The notes: generated from the letters alone by a model not told the origin. Positions 34,344 to 44,813 are shown, counted from the stretch's first letter. The stretch: DNA of 64,000 nucleotides from Oscillospiraceae bacterium (GCA_015065845.1 SVPQ01000004.1:1-64000), one strand, 5' to 3'. Numbers and translations: made by a program.

Positions 34344-36362
34344 ATGAAAAAGACACACAAGAGAGTAATTGCTTTTCTTCTTGCGTCAACATTTGTTTTT
34401 TCTGTAATGACTGCTGGCGTATATGCGATAGCAAGTTATCTCAATCCAAATTATAGTACTTCAACTTCATCTTATATGAGTGTAAACAGTGTTGATGATT
34501 TTATCAACCTTGTTGAAAACTCTGCAGATTTCTTTACAAGTGTTGAAGAACCACAAAAATATGATGCTCCTCAGGAAGATATAGCTCCAACTATTATTAT
34601 TCCTGGTATCAGCCAGTCAATCTCATACCTTGCAGATGAAAACGGTAACCCAGCTGTTAATGCAAATGGAGAAGAACTTTCAGGCGGTCTTCTCATTATT
34701 GACTCTTCAGAGCTTCCTGGTGTTCTTGCTAATACAGTTGCCGGTCCGCTTGTTACTTCACTTTTAATGCAGGCTGATATGGGACTTTCTGATGCTGTTT
34801 ACTCTACAGTTACTCAGCTTTTCTCAATTCAGGCTTCAGGCAAAGATGGTAAAGCAAAAGAAAATCTTCAGACTATTACTTACGAATATCCTATTTCAGA
34901 AATGTCACAGGATGACAGAGATTATTTCTACAGAATGATTCCTATGAAATCTGTTGTTGATGAAATCGGTGGTGAAGACAACCTTTACTTCTTCACATTC
35001 CCACTTATTTCTGACCCATTCATTTCTGCAGCAAAACTTGACAAATACATTCAGTTAGTAAAAGAACAGACTGGTAAAGATAAAGTTAATATTGTTACAA
35101 TCTCTCTTGGTGGTACAATCCTCACTGCTTATCTTGAAATGAAGAGAGAAGCAAATCAAGGTAAAGATGTTTACTTCGAAGATATAAACAAAGTTCTTAA
35201 TGTTGTTTCTTGTCTTGATGGTACAGATGTTATGGGTGACTTCTACTTAAGAAACTTCAATATTGAAGACCAATTCTTCTTCCAGGAGTTCTTACCAATG
35301 GTAATGAAAGAGATGAATGGTTACGCAACATTAGGTCACCTTATAAATATTGCTCTTAAGATATTCCCTCGTTCAGTTATCGAGTCTATTCTCACTGCTG
35401 CAGTCGATGGTATTCTTGATACTTTAATGCTTAACTGTCCTCAGTTCTGGGCAATGATTCCAAAAGACAGATATGATGATGTAATTGAAAAATACAGCTT
35501 CATCAAAAATGACCCTGAATACTCAAGACTTTATGCAACTGTTTCACACTTCCAAAATGCAAGACTTAATCTTAAAGATAATCTCCTTAAATTAAATCAG
35601 GAAGGCGCACTTGTTCATAATGTTTGCGGTTATGACCTTGATTACAGTTCACAGGACTACTGCTTCTTTGCAGCTATGAAGTCTTCCCTTACAACAAACA
35701 GTGATGCTATTATTGATATTGACTCAACTTCACTTGGTGCTACTTATGTAAAAGCTGGTGATGTTCTTTCAGAGGAATATATTTCAACTCATGACCCTAA
35801 ATATATTTCTCCAGACGGAAGTATTGACGCTTCAACATGTCTCTTCCCTGACAATGTATGGTTCTTCCACGGTCAGCATCACGAAGTTGGTAGAAACGAT
35901 GTTGTAATTAAACTTATTGCAAAACTTGCTTCAAACCAAATCAACTCAACTGCTGATATGGCAGAAAAATTCCCACAATTCAACGGTAACAGAAACACAA
36001 GAAACATCACTCGTTGGTGCTTCGACGATGCTGATAGAGTATTTGCAGAGTACGCAGAAGATCCTACTCTTTACAATGAAGAGGATATTGAGGAACTCAG
36101 AGCAGTTTATGCAGAAGCTGAAGAGTACCTTGAAAATACAATCTGCGAGCCAACTTCTGCTAAAGTTTTATTGGAAAGATTTGAGTATGCTCTTTACAGA
36201 GTCGGTGTAGGTGATGCTCCTGCAGACACAAGCACAGACGAAGCACTTGAAATCATCTGTAAATTCCTCGATGAAACTATTTATAGTGTATTCGGTGCAG
36301 ACGGTTTCTCAGATCTCAACGATGGTAACATTGAAATCACACCACCTGTTGTTTTACCATAA
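34344..36362 (+). CDS. Secreted alpha/beta-hydrolase-like protein
   Basis: A 672-aa exported protein. ATG 34344 follows AAGGAGG and gives a clear signal peptide (KRVIAFLLASTFVFSVMTAG then VYA). The segment KLDKYIQLVKEQTG then KVNIVTISLGGTILTAYLEM, with TIIIPGISQS earlier, resembles lipase/esterase alpha/beta hydrolases with the nucleophile serine in ISLGG; LDGTDVMGDF (Asp) and WFFHGQHHEVGR (His) may finish the triad. The usual G before the nucleophile (GxSxG) is T here. There is no cell-wall anchor. The substrate is unknown; it ends in a strong terminator. Confidence 0.7.
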   Translation: MKKTHKRVIAFLLASTFVFSVMTAGVYAIASYLNPNYSTSTSSYMSVNSVDDFINLVENSADFFTSVEEPQKYDAPQEDIAPTIIIPGISQSISYLADENGNPAVNANGEELSGGLLIIDSSELPGVLANTVAGPLVTSLLMQADMGLSDAVYSTVTQLFSIQASGKDGKAKENLQTITYEYPISEMSQDDRDYFYRMIPMKSVVDEIGGEDNLYFFTFPLISDPFISAAKLDKYIQLVKEQTGKDKVNIVTISLGGTILTAYLEMKREANQGKDVYFEDINKVLNVVSCLDGTDVMGDFYLRNFNIEDQFFFQEFLPMVMKEMNGYATLGHLINIALKIFPRSVIESILTAAVDGILDTLMLNCPQFWAMIPKDRYDDVIEKYSFIKNDPEYSRLYATVSHFQNARLNLKDNLLKLNQEGALVHNVCGYDLDYSSQDYCFFAAMKSSLTTNSDAIIDIDSTSLGATYVKAGDVLSEEYISTHDPKYISPDGSIDASTCLFPDNVWFFHGQHHEVGRNDVVIKLIAKLASNQINSTADMAEKFPQFNGNRNTRNITRWCFDDADRVFAEYAEDPTLYNEEDIEELRAVYAEAEEYLENTICEPTSAKVLLERFEYALYRVGVGDAPADTSTDEALEIICKFLDETIYSVFGADGFSDLNDGNIEITPPVVLP

Positions 36363-36374
36363 AATATGTGTTAT

Positions 36375-36412
36375 AATCGTTTCGGAGTTTATTCTCCGAA
36401 ACGATTTTTTTA
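36375..36412 (+). terminator. Terminator of the secreted hydrolase gene
   Basis: A 13-bp perfect stem (36375-36387 with 36394-36406, 6-base loop) is followed by TTTTTTA. The mtaB ribosome site begins right after. Confidence 0.93.
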
Positions 36413-36425
36413 GGAGTCTATATAT

Positions 36426-37703
36426 ATGAAAGTGTTTTTTACCACCTTCGGTTGTAAAGTTAATCAATATGAAACACAAGAAATGAGCGAGTTACTCTCC
36501 TCTTCAGGTTATACCATTATGAACAATCACAAAGAAGCGGATATTATAGTTATTAACTCGTGCACCGTAACAGCTGAAGGTGTCAGAAAGGTAAGGCAAA
36601 CAATAAGAAAATTAAAGAAAGAAAACCCTTCTTCCATTATGGTTTTAACCGGATGCGCCTCACAAGCGGAACCTCATATAATAAAAGATTTGCCTGAAAT
36701 AGATATACTTATGGGTAATAGAAACGATACTGATATAGTTAATGTTATCAGCAACTATCTTGCTACACATACATTTTTAAATGCACACCAGAAGCATTTA
36801 AAAGGAGATAAATTCAGTGGTACAGGTATCACAAAATTTGATGGCCACACAAGAGCATTCTTGAAAATTCAGGATGGTTGTGATAGATACTGTTCTTATT
36901 GTCTTATTCCATATGCGCGTGGTTTTTCTCGTTCAAAATCACTAGAGTTAATCGACAAAGAGCTAAATGCTCTTAATAACAATGGTTACAAAGAAATTGT
37001 ATTCGTAGGAATTAATCTTTCTGATTATGGTAAAAACACCCCCTATTCACTCCCCGATGCTTTGGAACTGGCAGAAAAATACAATAACATTGAAAGAATT
37101 CGTTTAGGGTCACTTGAACCTGACCATTTAACAAAAGAAATGATTCAAAGACTTGCAAAAATAACTAAACTTTGCCCACAATTCCACATTTCTTTACAAA
37201 GTGGTAGTAATTCTGTGCTAAAAAAAATGAACAGACATTATACTGCCGAAGACTATGAGGAGTTAACTATTAATTTAAGAAAAGCTTTTCAAAATGCAAC
37301 TATAACTACAGATATTTTGACAGGATTCCCGACAGAAACTGAAGAAGAGTTTTTAGAAACAGTAGAATTTGCAAAAAAAATCAAGTTTGAAAAAGCTCAT
37401 ATATTCCCCTATTCAGTAAGAGAAGGTACAAAAGCTGCTATTTTGCCACAACTGCCAAAATCAGTTAAAGAAGAAAGAGCAAAAATCCTGACACTTGTCA
37501 CTAATGAATCACGCAAAGAATACTTGAAAAAACAGATTGGTAAAACTGTTAATGTGCTTTTTGAAACCGACAAGCAAGATTATTCTGAAGGTTATACTGA
37601 AAATTATACACCTGTAAGAGTTTATGACACAATTCACCGTGCGGGACAAATCTTAAAAATAACTATAACAGATTCAACTGATGAATTTTGTATTGGAAAT
37701 TAG
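36426..37703 (+). CDS. mtaB: tRNA N6-threonylcarbamoyladenosine (t6A37) methylthiotransferase
   Basis: A 425-aa radical-SAM enzyme of the MiaB family that adds a methylthio group to t6A37. The N-terminal UPF0004 domain has three cluster cysteines (TFGCKVNQYETQ, INSCTVT, TGCASQAEP), and the radical-SAM site is DGCDRYCSYCLIPYARG (CxxxCxxC). The C-terminus is a TRAM-like RNA-binding domain. FGCKVNQYE is diagnostic for MtaB rather than MiaB or RimO. AGGAG lies 9 bases before the ATG. Confidence 0.94.
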   Translation: MKVFFTTFGCKVNQYETQEMSELLSSSGYTIMNNHKEADIIVINSCTVTAEGVRKVRQTIRKLKKENPSSIMVLTGCASQAEPHIIKDLPEIDILMGNRNDTDIVNVISNYLATHTFLNAHQKHLKGDKFSGTGITKFDGHTRAFLKIQDGCDRYCSYCLIPYARGFSRSKSLELIDKELNALNNNGYKEIVFVGINLSDYGKNTPYSLPDALELAEKYNNIERIRLGSLEPDHLTKEMIQRLAKITKLCPQFHISLQSGSNSVLKKMNRHYTAEDYEELTINLRKAFQNATITTDILTGFPTETEEEFLETVEFAKKIKFEKAHIFPYSVREGTKAAILPQLPKSVKEERAKILTLVTNESRKEYLKKQIGKTVNVLFETDKQDYSEGYTENYTPVRVYDTIHRAGQILKITITDSTDEFCIGN

Positions 37704-37748
37704 TTGTTAGTGTAAAAGTAGCAAGTTACAAGTAGGTGCAGATATCAG

Positions 37749-37806
37749 AAAAAGTTCTATCATTTTTAGTTTACAAAAAACTTTAAATGATAGAACTTTT
37801 TTATAT
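37749..37806. terminator. Bidirectional terminator between mtaB and surface-protein gene
   Basis: A 16-bp perfect stem (37750-37765 with 37785-37800) is preceded by A-rich and followed by T-rich sequence on both strands. A run related to the 12025-12064 repeat follows at 37820-37850. Confidence 0.8.
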
Positions 37807-37879
37807 ATTATATTTATTTCTGCACTGTGAATTATGAATTATGCGTTTCTGACTCCGCACTCAACACTTGCAGTCTGTA

Positions 37880-39930
37880 TTATCTTTTAACACTCGCACT
37901 AGATTTATAAGTGCTAGCATTTTTTCCATTAACCGCCTTTACAGTATAGCGGTATTTAACGCCTTTATTTGCGGATTTATCAGTATACGACTTTGAAGTG
38001 GATTTTGCAGTTTTTACTGATTTCCAACCGCTCCATTTCTTAGTATTTGTGTTATACTCTCTTCTGTAAATTTTGTAACTAGTTGCACCAGCACTTTGTG
38101 TCCAAGTTACTTTTATACCATTTGAAACAGTTTTAACAGCTACATTTGGTTGTGCAAGATAAAGTGATACTGTACCACTCTTATTGTAGCTACTTGCAAA
38201 ACTATTATATTTTGCTCTTACAGTATATTTATACTTAGTACCACTCTTTGCTTTGGTATCAGTCCAACTTGTTGCAGTCACAGTACCTCTGTTAGTCCAT
38301 TTTGACCAACTTTTAGTTTTTTGATTATATGCAGAACTATATACTGTGTAACCTGTTGCATTAGCAATAGTGTTCCAACTCACCTTAATACCATCAGATA
38401 CTATCGCAACTTTAACATCAGGCGTTACATTATATTTCAAAACAGATGTTGCTTTATAACCGCTTTTCGATTCACCATTAGCTGCCTTAACAGCATAGCT
38501 ATAAGTAGTACCAAGTGTTACTGTTTTATCAGTGTAACTTAAACCAGTGTATGAATTATTGAGAACTTTCCAACCTGAATATTTCTTTGTTGATTCGTTA
38601 TAAGTTCTTCGATAAATTACATAACTTTTTGCATTATCAGTTGCCGACCATTTCAATTTCATCCCAGAACTGGATTTTTTTACTGTCACTGCTGGAACCC
38701 CAGGAAGTTTCGGAATGGAAGAGGTCTGCAAAACACTGTTGCAAACTGTACATTTTTTAACTTTTGTACCTTCCGAACTAGTCGTTGCTTTTTTAGTTGT
38801 GACCCAATTGCCTGCAATATGTTTTCCATTAGCCGGGATACTTTCAGTTTTAAGAACAGTTTTACAAATTTTACATTCTGTGTGTTTCGAACCTGGATTT
38901 CTGCAATCAGGAGATTTATCGGTAATCCAATCCGATTGAGAATGGTTACTCTTTATAATGTTTTTATTTGTATGTTTAGAGTCTAACGCTCCAAATTCAA
39001 ATATAATATACTCATAGGTAAATGTACAATCGATATATGAAAGTCCCCAGAAAGAGCAGTTAACATTATTTTTTCCTACATATTCATCAGGTGTTTTCAA
39101 AGTATATTCTATAACTTCTTCTTTTGTTACAGGATTCAGTTTAAAAATCTGAGTCGGAGTTGAATAATATAAATATTTACCATCCGCTGCAAGTTTTGTA
39201 AATGAATTTATACCTGTACCTTGCTCGGTAAACATCCATTCACAAGGAACATTTTTAATTAGTGTTGCATCACTATCATCAGTTTTATTAAGTTGCATAA
39301 TTTTTTTATTTAGGTTATCAAAATAATAAATTTCATTATTTAAAAGTTGAAAACCTGTTGAAGAATTTTGCCAGAAATAGTTGTCATAGGCTGTATTGGT
39401 CGGTGTAGATTTATAATCAATTGAACCATCTTGATTGTTAACATGACCGGTTTCGATCATACCTTGTGTTGACCTCAAGAAATTATTATGATAAACCTTA
39501 CCCTCTTCAGTATAACCTGAAGCATCGTCCCATGTAACATCAACATGGTAAGGGATATTATTTATGTAAACAATATTCAGCCATGGTCAAGATATCTTGA
39601 AGAAACATATTCACTCTTAATACCAACTAAACTGAGAAGATACTGGTATGCATTAGCATATCCCTGACAAACTGCCTTTTTAAGAACAATTGCACCATAA
39701 GTACTATGTGCAACATTCTTTTCGTATCCTTTTGGATAACCATAACTACAACTTAAAGCCAATCTATCATGAATTAAAAGTGCTTTTTCTACATCATTCA
39801 AAGAAGCATTACCTTTAATCCCCGCTAAAAGTTTATTAGTTTCAATTTCTAATTGTTTTTGTTCTAATAAAGTATCAGTTTCTGTGGCGTTTGCTACAAC
39901 TGGTACAGAAAGCGGAATTGCTAAAAGCAT
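37880..39930 (-). pseudogene. Frameshifted secreted transglutaminase-like protein with FN3 repeats
   Basis: Two adjoining frames form one gene. Codons 39930-39577 encode a signal-like start (LLAIPLSVPVVANA) and the first half of a transglutaminase core with the catalytic cysteine (KAVCQGYANAYQYLLSLVG), ending after YLDHG in a TGA. The next frame resumes with NIVYINNIPYHVDVTWDD, the expected continuation with catalytic Asp, then two CxxC modules (HTECKICKT, VKKCTVCNS) and three fibronectin-III repeats to 37880. One extra G at 39578-39580 would restore DHGWNIV. The true start is also unclear: a plausible GTG upstream is out of frame by one base. Confidence 0.8.
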
Positions 39931-39986
39931 TAAAACAGATAAAATAAATGCAAATAACTTTCTCGTGACTTTTCACCCTTTCTGAT

Positions 39987-41075
39987 TCACTTAATTTTCG
40001 CTAATGACGCATTCTTATAATTATCGTCATCGGTAACTTCTTTAATAATTTTTATTTGCTCTGGGAAAACTATTTCAGCATTTTCATCAGATAATTCAAT
40101 TTCTAAAATTGCTTTATCGTTCCAGAATGGGTATACATCTATTTCAAAATACTGATTATCGGACATCAGACAATACCGATTTTTCCGAATTTGTCTTTTT
40201 TCAGTATCTGCTTCCATAAGAAGAGTCAGGTATTCGTCTTTAGAAAGTCTTTTTTCTATCTCAATACGCTTTAATTCATCAACTTTTCGTTTTATAGTCT
40301 TAAAATAGATATAATTACCATTCAATCCTCTCTGACGAACTCTTATTTCTTCTTTTTCTCCCGACTTCAAATAAGTTTGTATAATTTCAATCTTTTTACA
40401 GTTAAAGGAATTTTCAAGCCAATCAATATCAGGGTATTCAATCAAGAATTTTCTTTCAATCTCAAGTGGTTCGGGTTCACCTAAAAATGAAGATATTTCT
40501 GCAATAAGTTTCTTGATTTTGTTATCAAATGTAGTCGAATTATCAATAACTCTTAAGTGTGGATGACCAGTCCAGGCAGAAAGAAGTTTTCTGTCAAGTT
40601 CAATTGCCTCAGCCGGTGTTTCAGTCCTTGCAGTATTATTAGCTGTTGTGTAAAACTCAACTGCACCATCAGCGGCAGTTACAAGGTGAAATACCGCATC
40701 GTAATTATCACGAATTTCAACTTCATTTAAATTAAGTTCTGAAAGAGCTTGCGAGAATACATCTTGCAACATATAAGCTTTATTATCAAGCATTCCCCTG
40801 TCACAAACCAATAAAACTTTTTCTGACGGCATAGAACTCGCGGCAAGTTCAAAAATTTTTTCCTTTTCAATTTGCAATTTCATTAAAAATTTCTGAAAAT
40901 CATCACTGGTCTTACAAGTCCAGGGTGCAACACCACCATTTATCAGTTCAGTCGCAGTTTCAGGAACAAAAAGAACAGTGTAACCTAGCTCAGTAAATTC
41001 TTCCTGAATCCGACTTAATGCTGTCGACTTACCTGCACACGGACCACCCGTGATTACAATTTTAGTTAATTCCAT
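39987..41075 (-). CDS. P-loop ATPase/kinase fused to a CYTH domain
   Basis: A 362-aa two-domain protein. Residues 1-195 are a P-loop NTPase with Walker A VITGGPCAGKSTALSRIQEE and DRGMLDNKAYM as likely Walker B/lid region. Residues 205-362 are a CYTH/triphosphate tunnel domain starting with the EExExK-like signature PLEIERKFLIEY and continuing with strand-rich acidic and basic motifs (REEIRVRQRG-type, EIEKRLSKDEY, ILEIELSDENAE). CYTH enzymes act on triphosphorylated substrates. The same fusion is known from animal TTD14-like proteins. It lies 9 bases after the AraC regulator gene. Confidence 0.82.
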   Translation of the reverse strand: MELTKIVITGGPCAGKSTALSRIQEEFTELGYTVLFVPETATELINGGVAPWTCKTSDDFQKFLMKLQIEKEKIFELAASSMPSEKVLLVCDRGMLDNKAYMLQDVFSQALSELNLNEVEIRDNYDAVFHLVTAADGAVEFYTTANNTARTETPAEAIELDRKLLSAWTGHPHLRVIDNSTTFDNKIKKLIAEISSFLGEPEPLEIERKFLIEYPDIDWLENSFNCKKIEIIQTYLKSGEKEEIRVRQRGLNGNYIYFKTIKRKVDELKRIEIEKRLSKDEYLTLLMEADTEKRQIRKNRYCLMSDNQYFEIDVYPFWNDKAILEIELSDENAEIVFPEQIKIIKEVTDDDNYKNASLAKIK

Positions 41076-41084
41076 AAAACACCT

Positions 41085-42314
41085 TTATCTGTTATTTTCT
41101 TCTCTGAATTGCTTTGGTGAAACACCTGTTAATTTTTTAAACAATCTTGTAAAATAATGAACATCAATAATACCGCAATACTGCGCAATAGTCTGCACCT
41201 GTAAATTAGTTGTTTTTAAAAGTTCCTGTGCTAATTCAATGCGCTTTTCGTTAACATAACCGGTAATTGTTTTTCCTGTTTCTTTTTTGAAAACTGTAGA
41301 AAGATAACTGGCATTTATATTGAGCGTATTAGCTAACTCACTTAAAGTTAAATCAGAAGCAAGATTACTTTCAATCATAACTATTACTTTTTGAACTGTC
41401 GGTGAATAATCTTTAACGGAATATTTATTTACAAGTTGACAATAAACTTTTACCATCTCGTAAACCAATTTTTGAATATCTTCAACACTGGAACGGAGTT
41501 CAATTTTTTTAGCAAACTCACTCGATACACTATCTATATGAATCGGATGAACACCACCCCGCTCAACAGATTTTCTGAAAAGCGTATTAATTATAATACA
41601 ATAATTCTTCATATCTCTTATAGGATCTGTGTTTCTTTGGTCAAACTGAATACTGCCAACCTGAGAAATTAGATGTTTTGCCTTTGGGTAGTTCCCCTGA
41701 GTTACCGCAAATAAAAATTCATTTTCGTAAGCATATCTTGCTTCAATAAGCTTACTATTCCAGGTAAGACCATCGTGTTCAGAAAGGGATTTATTTATAA
41801 TTGATGTAACATTCTCAAAAGATGTTTCGAGTTCATATTCCGCAAACTGATAATTAGAACTGCCATTCCAGATAAATTCACCGAATGTATCAACTAAAGA
41901 AATAAGTTGACCCTCATCACCCACAACAGGTAACCCATTGTAAAAACTTTCAAAATCACGCATTTTTGCAACAGGAACAACATTCTTTTCTGCAAGTTCA
42001 AGAATCTCTTCATGATTAAAGCTTTTAATCTGATAAGGCCCAATAACGAGCACATTTTCCAATACATCACCAGGTAATTGAAGATAAATATACTTACACT
42101 CATAACCGTCAGTAAGAAGGTGTATAGTGTTCGGCAAAACCTCACCCAACACTTCTATAAGCGGTTTTTCAAATGCATCCTCAATTTGTAAGAGTGCCCT
42201 CAGTCCTAAATCAAGATTACTCTCAGGATGTTCATTGACATTAATTAATTGCGTCTGAACCCTGCATTTTTTTAATACACTTTGAAGAAAGTGCAACTCA
42301 GAATCGTAAAACAA
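41085..42314 (-). CDS. AraC-family transcriptional regulator
   Basis: A 409-aa regulator. The last ~100 residues are the AraC DNA-binding domain: LTLSELANTLNINASYLSTV and FKKETGKTITGYVNEKRIEL, then TIAQYCGIIDVHYFTRLFKK and LTGVSPKQFRE. The N-terminal ~300 residues resemble the sensor part of AraC proteins found beside glycosidases. It appears to start at TTG 42314, 8 bases after AGGGGG. It is divergent from the GH2 gene, so it is a likely regulator of that gene in response to a glycan. Confidence 0.88.
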   Translation of the reverse strand: MFYDSELHFLQSVLKKCRVQTQLINVNEHPESNLDLGLRALLQIEDAFEKPLIEVLGEVLPNTIHLLTDGYECKYIYLQLPGDVLENVLVIGPYQIKSFNHEEILELAEKNVVPVAKMRDFESFYNGLPVVGDEGQLISLVDTFGEFIWNGSSNYQFAEYELETSFENVTSIINKSLSEHDGLTWNSKLIEARYAYENEFLFAVTQGNYPKAKHLISQVGSIQFDQRNTDPIRDMKNYCIIINTLFRKSVERGGVHPIHIDSVSSEFAKKIELRSSVEDIQKLVYEMVKVYCQLVNKYSVKDYSPTVQKVIVMIESNLASDLTLSELANTLNINASYLSTVFKKETGKTITGYVNEKRIELAQELLKTTNLQVQTIAQYCGIIDVHYFTRLFKKLTGVSPKQFREENNR

Positions 42315-42466
42315 TTCTTTTACCCCCTATTTTAAACAAAAATATCCGCTTCTTTTATAACATTATAGTATATTTCTATCAAATTTTCAACACTTTTAAG
42401 AAACTAAATATAAAAATAGTGCAACAACCCCTAAAAATTTTCATAACAAAAATATAATTTTATTGC

Positions 42467-42472
42467 TATAAT
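42467..42472 (+). promoter_or_regulatory. -10 box of the GH2 gene
   Basis: TATAAT with no recognisable -35 at 17 bases, as expected for a promoter that needs an activator such as the divergent AraC protein. Confidence 0.5.
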
Positions 42473-42517
42473 AAAATTAAAATAAAGAAATTTAATTTTT
42501 TGAAGGGATAGAGTCCG

Positions 42518-44770
42518 ATGCGAAAAATTTTAAACATTAATAATGATTGGGTTTTTACTAAACCTGGTTCTGCTCCTGAAAATATTAATCTTCCACATTC
42601 ATGGAACGCTATTGATGGTCAGGATGGTGGTGCAGACTACTTCCGTGGTACTTGTAAATACACAAAAACTATTTCAAAATCTGATTTACCTGATACAGAT
42701 TTAATCTACCTTGAAATCAGAGGCGCAAACTCATCTGCGGATGTTACTGTTAATGGCAAAAAACTTGCACATCACGATGGTGGCTACTCAACATGGAGAG
42801 TTAATATCTCTAATGTAATCAAAGATGAAAATATTATTGAAATAGATGTTGATAACGCTGAAAATAACAGAGTTTATCCACAAATGGCTGACTTTACATT
42901 CTACGGTGGTATTTACAGAGATATAAACATTATTGGTGTAAACGAAAAACACTTTGATTTGGATTATTATGGTAGTCCAAGTATTAAAGTAACCCCTGAA
43001 ATCAAAGAACAAAATGCTGATATTGAAATTGAAGTATTTGTAAGAAATATTGAAAATCCGACAATTAAATATGTAATTAAAGACGCAGACGGTGCAGTTG
43101 TTACTGAAACTGTTTCAAATAATAAAAAAGTTAATTTAACAATTTCAGATGTCCACCTTTGGCACGGTAAAAAAGACCCTTATCTTTACACTGCTGAAGC
43201 ATTCATTTTAGAGGACGAAGAAATTGTTGATAATATTTCTACTCGTTTTGGTTGCAGAACATTCAAAATTGACCCGAATAACGGTTTCATTCTCAATGGT
43301 GAGGAATATCCGCTTCGTGGTGTTTCTCGTCATCAGGACCGTTGGGGTTTAGGTAACGCACTTCTACCAGAACATCACAGAGAAGATATTGAATTGATAT
43401 TAGAGGTAGGCGCGACAACAATCCGTCTTGCACACTATCAACACGACCAGTACTTCTATGATTTATGTGATGAAAAAGGGCTTGTAATCTGGGCTGAAAT
43501 CCCTTATATTTCTAACCACATGGCAACTGGTAGAGAAAATACTATTTCTCAGATGAGAGAACTCGTAATCCAAAACTACAACCACCCTTCAATTGTTGTT
43601 TGGGGTCTTTCAAACGAAATTACAATGGCTGGCGAAAATGACCCTGATTTAATTGAAAACCATAAAATTCTTAACGACCTTGTACACGAAATGGATAAAA
43701 CAAGACTCACAACAATCGCTTGTGTTTCTATGTGTAGTATGGATAGTCCATACCTTCAGATTCCTGATGTTGTTTCATACAACCACTATTTCGGTTGGTA
43801 TGGTGGCGATACAGATATGAATGGCCCTTGGTTCGATAAATTTCATGAAAAGCATCCAGATATTCCGATTGGTTGTAGTGAATATGGTTGTGAAGCACTT
43901 AACTGGCACACATCTGACCCAACTCAAGGTGACTACACAGAAGAATATCAGGCATATTACCACGAAGAACTTATTAAGCAACTCTTTACACGCAAATATA
44001 TGTGGGCAACTCATGTTTGGAATATGTTCGACTTTGGTGCAGATGCAAGAAACGAAGGTGGCGAAAACGGTCAGAACCACAAAGGTCTTATGACATTTGA
44101 CCGTAAGTATAAAAAAGATGCCTTCTACGCATATAAAGCATGGCTTTCAGATGAACCATTCGTTCATATTTGTGGTAAACGTTATATTGACAGAGTTGAA
44201 GAGACAACAAAGGTTACAGTTTACTCTAACCTTCCTGAAGTTGAACTTTTCGCTAATGGAGTTTCATTAGGTAAAAAGACTGCAAGTGACCATTTCTTCT
44301 ACTTTGATGTTCCAAACAACGGCGAAACAAAGCTTGAAGCAGTTGCCGGTGAATGTAAAGACGAAAGCATCATTAAGAAGGTTGATACATTCAACGAAGA
44401 ATATCGTTTAAAAGAAAAAGGTGCAATTCTTAACTGGTTTGATGTTACTGCACCAGAAGGATATTTTTCAATTAATGATAAACTTTCAGAAATTTTCGAA
44501 AGCAAACGCGCAAAACTTGTTGTTGCCTTCTTTGGTTTAAAACTATTAAAGAAAATGAAGGCTAACAAGAAAAAAAGTGATGGCGAAGGTAAAAGTGGCG
44601 GATTTGACATCAACTTCAAAGCGATGTCAGGTAGTATGATGCAAATGCTTGGAGGTTTCTCTATCCTTCGTATGTCATCAATGGTAGGAATGGCTAACAT
44701 TACAATTACTAAGGAAGAGTTGCTTAAAGTAAACTCGCAACTTAATAAAGTTAAAAAGCCAACTAAATAA
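42518..44770 (+). CDS. Glycoside hydrolase family 2 (beta-galactosidase-like)
   Basis: A 750-aa intracellular glycosidase. The jelly-roll N-terminal domain (INLPHSWNAIDGQDGGADYF; ANSSADVTVNGKKLAHHDGG) is followed by an Ig-like domain and a TIM barrel with LRGVSRHQDRWGLGNAL. The acid/base glutamate is in VVWGLSNEI (about 367) and the nucleophile in GCSEYGCEALNWH (about 455). No signal peptide, so substrates must be imported. The last ~110 residues are a separate lysine- and methionine-rich tail. Beta-glucuronidase or beta-galactosidase activity cannot be told apart by eye. Adjacent to a divergent AraC regulator. Confidence 0.92.
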   Translation: MRKILNINNDWVFTKPGSAPENINLPHSWNAIDGQDGGADYFRGTCKYTKTISKSDLPDTDLIYLEIRGANSSADVTVNGKKLAHHDGGYSTWRVNISNVIKDENIIEIDVDNAENNRVYPQMADFTFYGGIYRDINIIGVNEKHFDLDYYGSPSIKVTPEIKEQNADIEIEVFVRNIENPTIKYVIKDADGAVVTETVSNNKKVNLTISDVHLWHGKKDPYLYTAEAFILEDEEIVDNISTRFGCRTFKIDPNNGFILNGEEYPLRGVSRHQDRWGLGNALLPEHHREDIELILEVGATTIRLAHYQHDQYFYDLCDEKGLVIWAEIPYISNHMATGRENTISQMRELVIQNYNHPSIVVWGLSNEITMAGENDPDLIENHKILNDLVHEMDKTRLTTIACVSMCSMDSPYLQIPDVVSYNHYFGWYGGDTDMNGPWFDKFHEKHPDIPIGCSEYGCEALNWHTSDPTQGDYTEEYQAYYHEELIKQLFTRKYMWATHVWNMFDFGADARNEGGENGQNHKGLMTFDRKYKKDAFYAYKAWLSDEPFVHICGKRYIDRVEETTKVTVYSNLPEVELFANGVSLGKKTASDHFFYFDVPNNGETKLEAVAGECKDESIIKKVDTFNEEYRLKEKGAILNWFDVTAPEGYFSINDKLSEIFESKRAKLVVAFFGLKLLKKMKANKKKSDGEGKSGGFDINFKAMSGSMMQMLGGFSILRMSSMVGMANITITKEELLKVNSQLNKVKKPTK

Positions 44771-44813
44771 ATCAACAAATAATCAATCAAATCTCTTTTC
44801 AAAATCTCATCTC

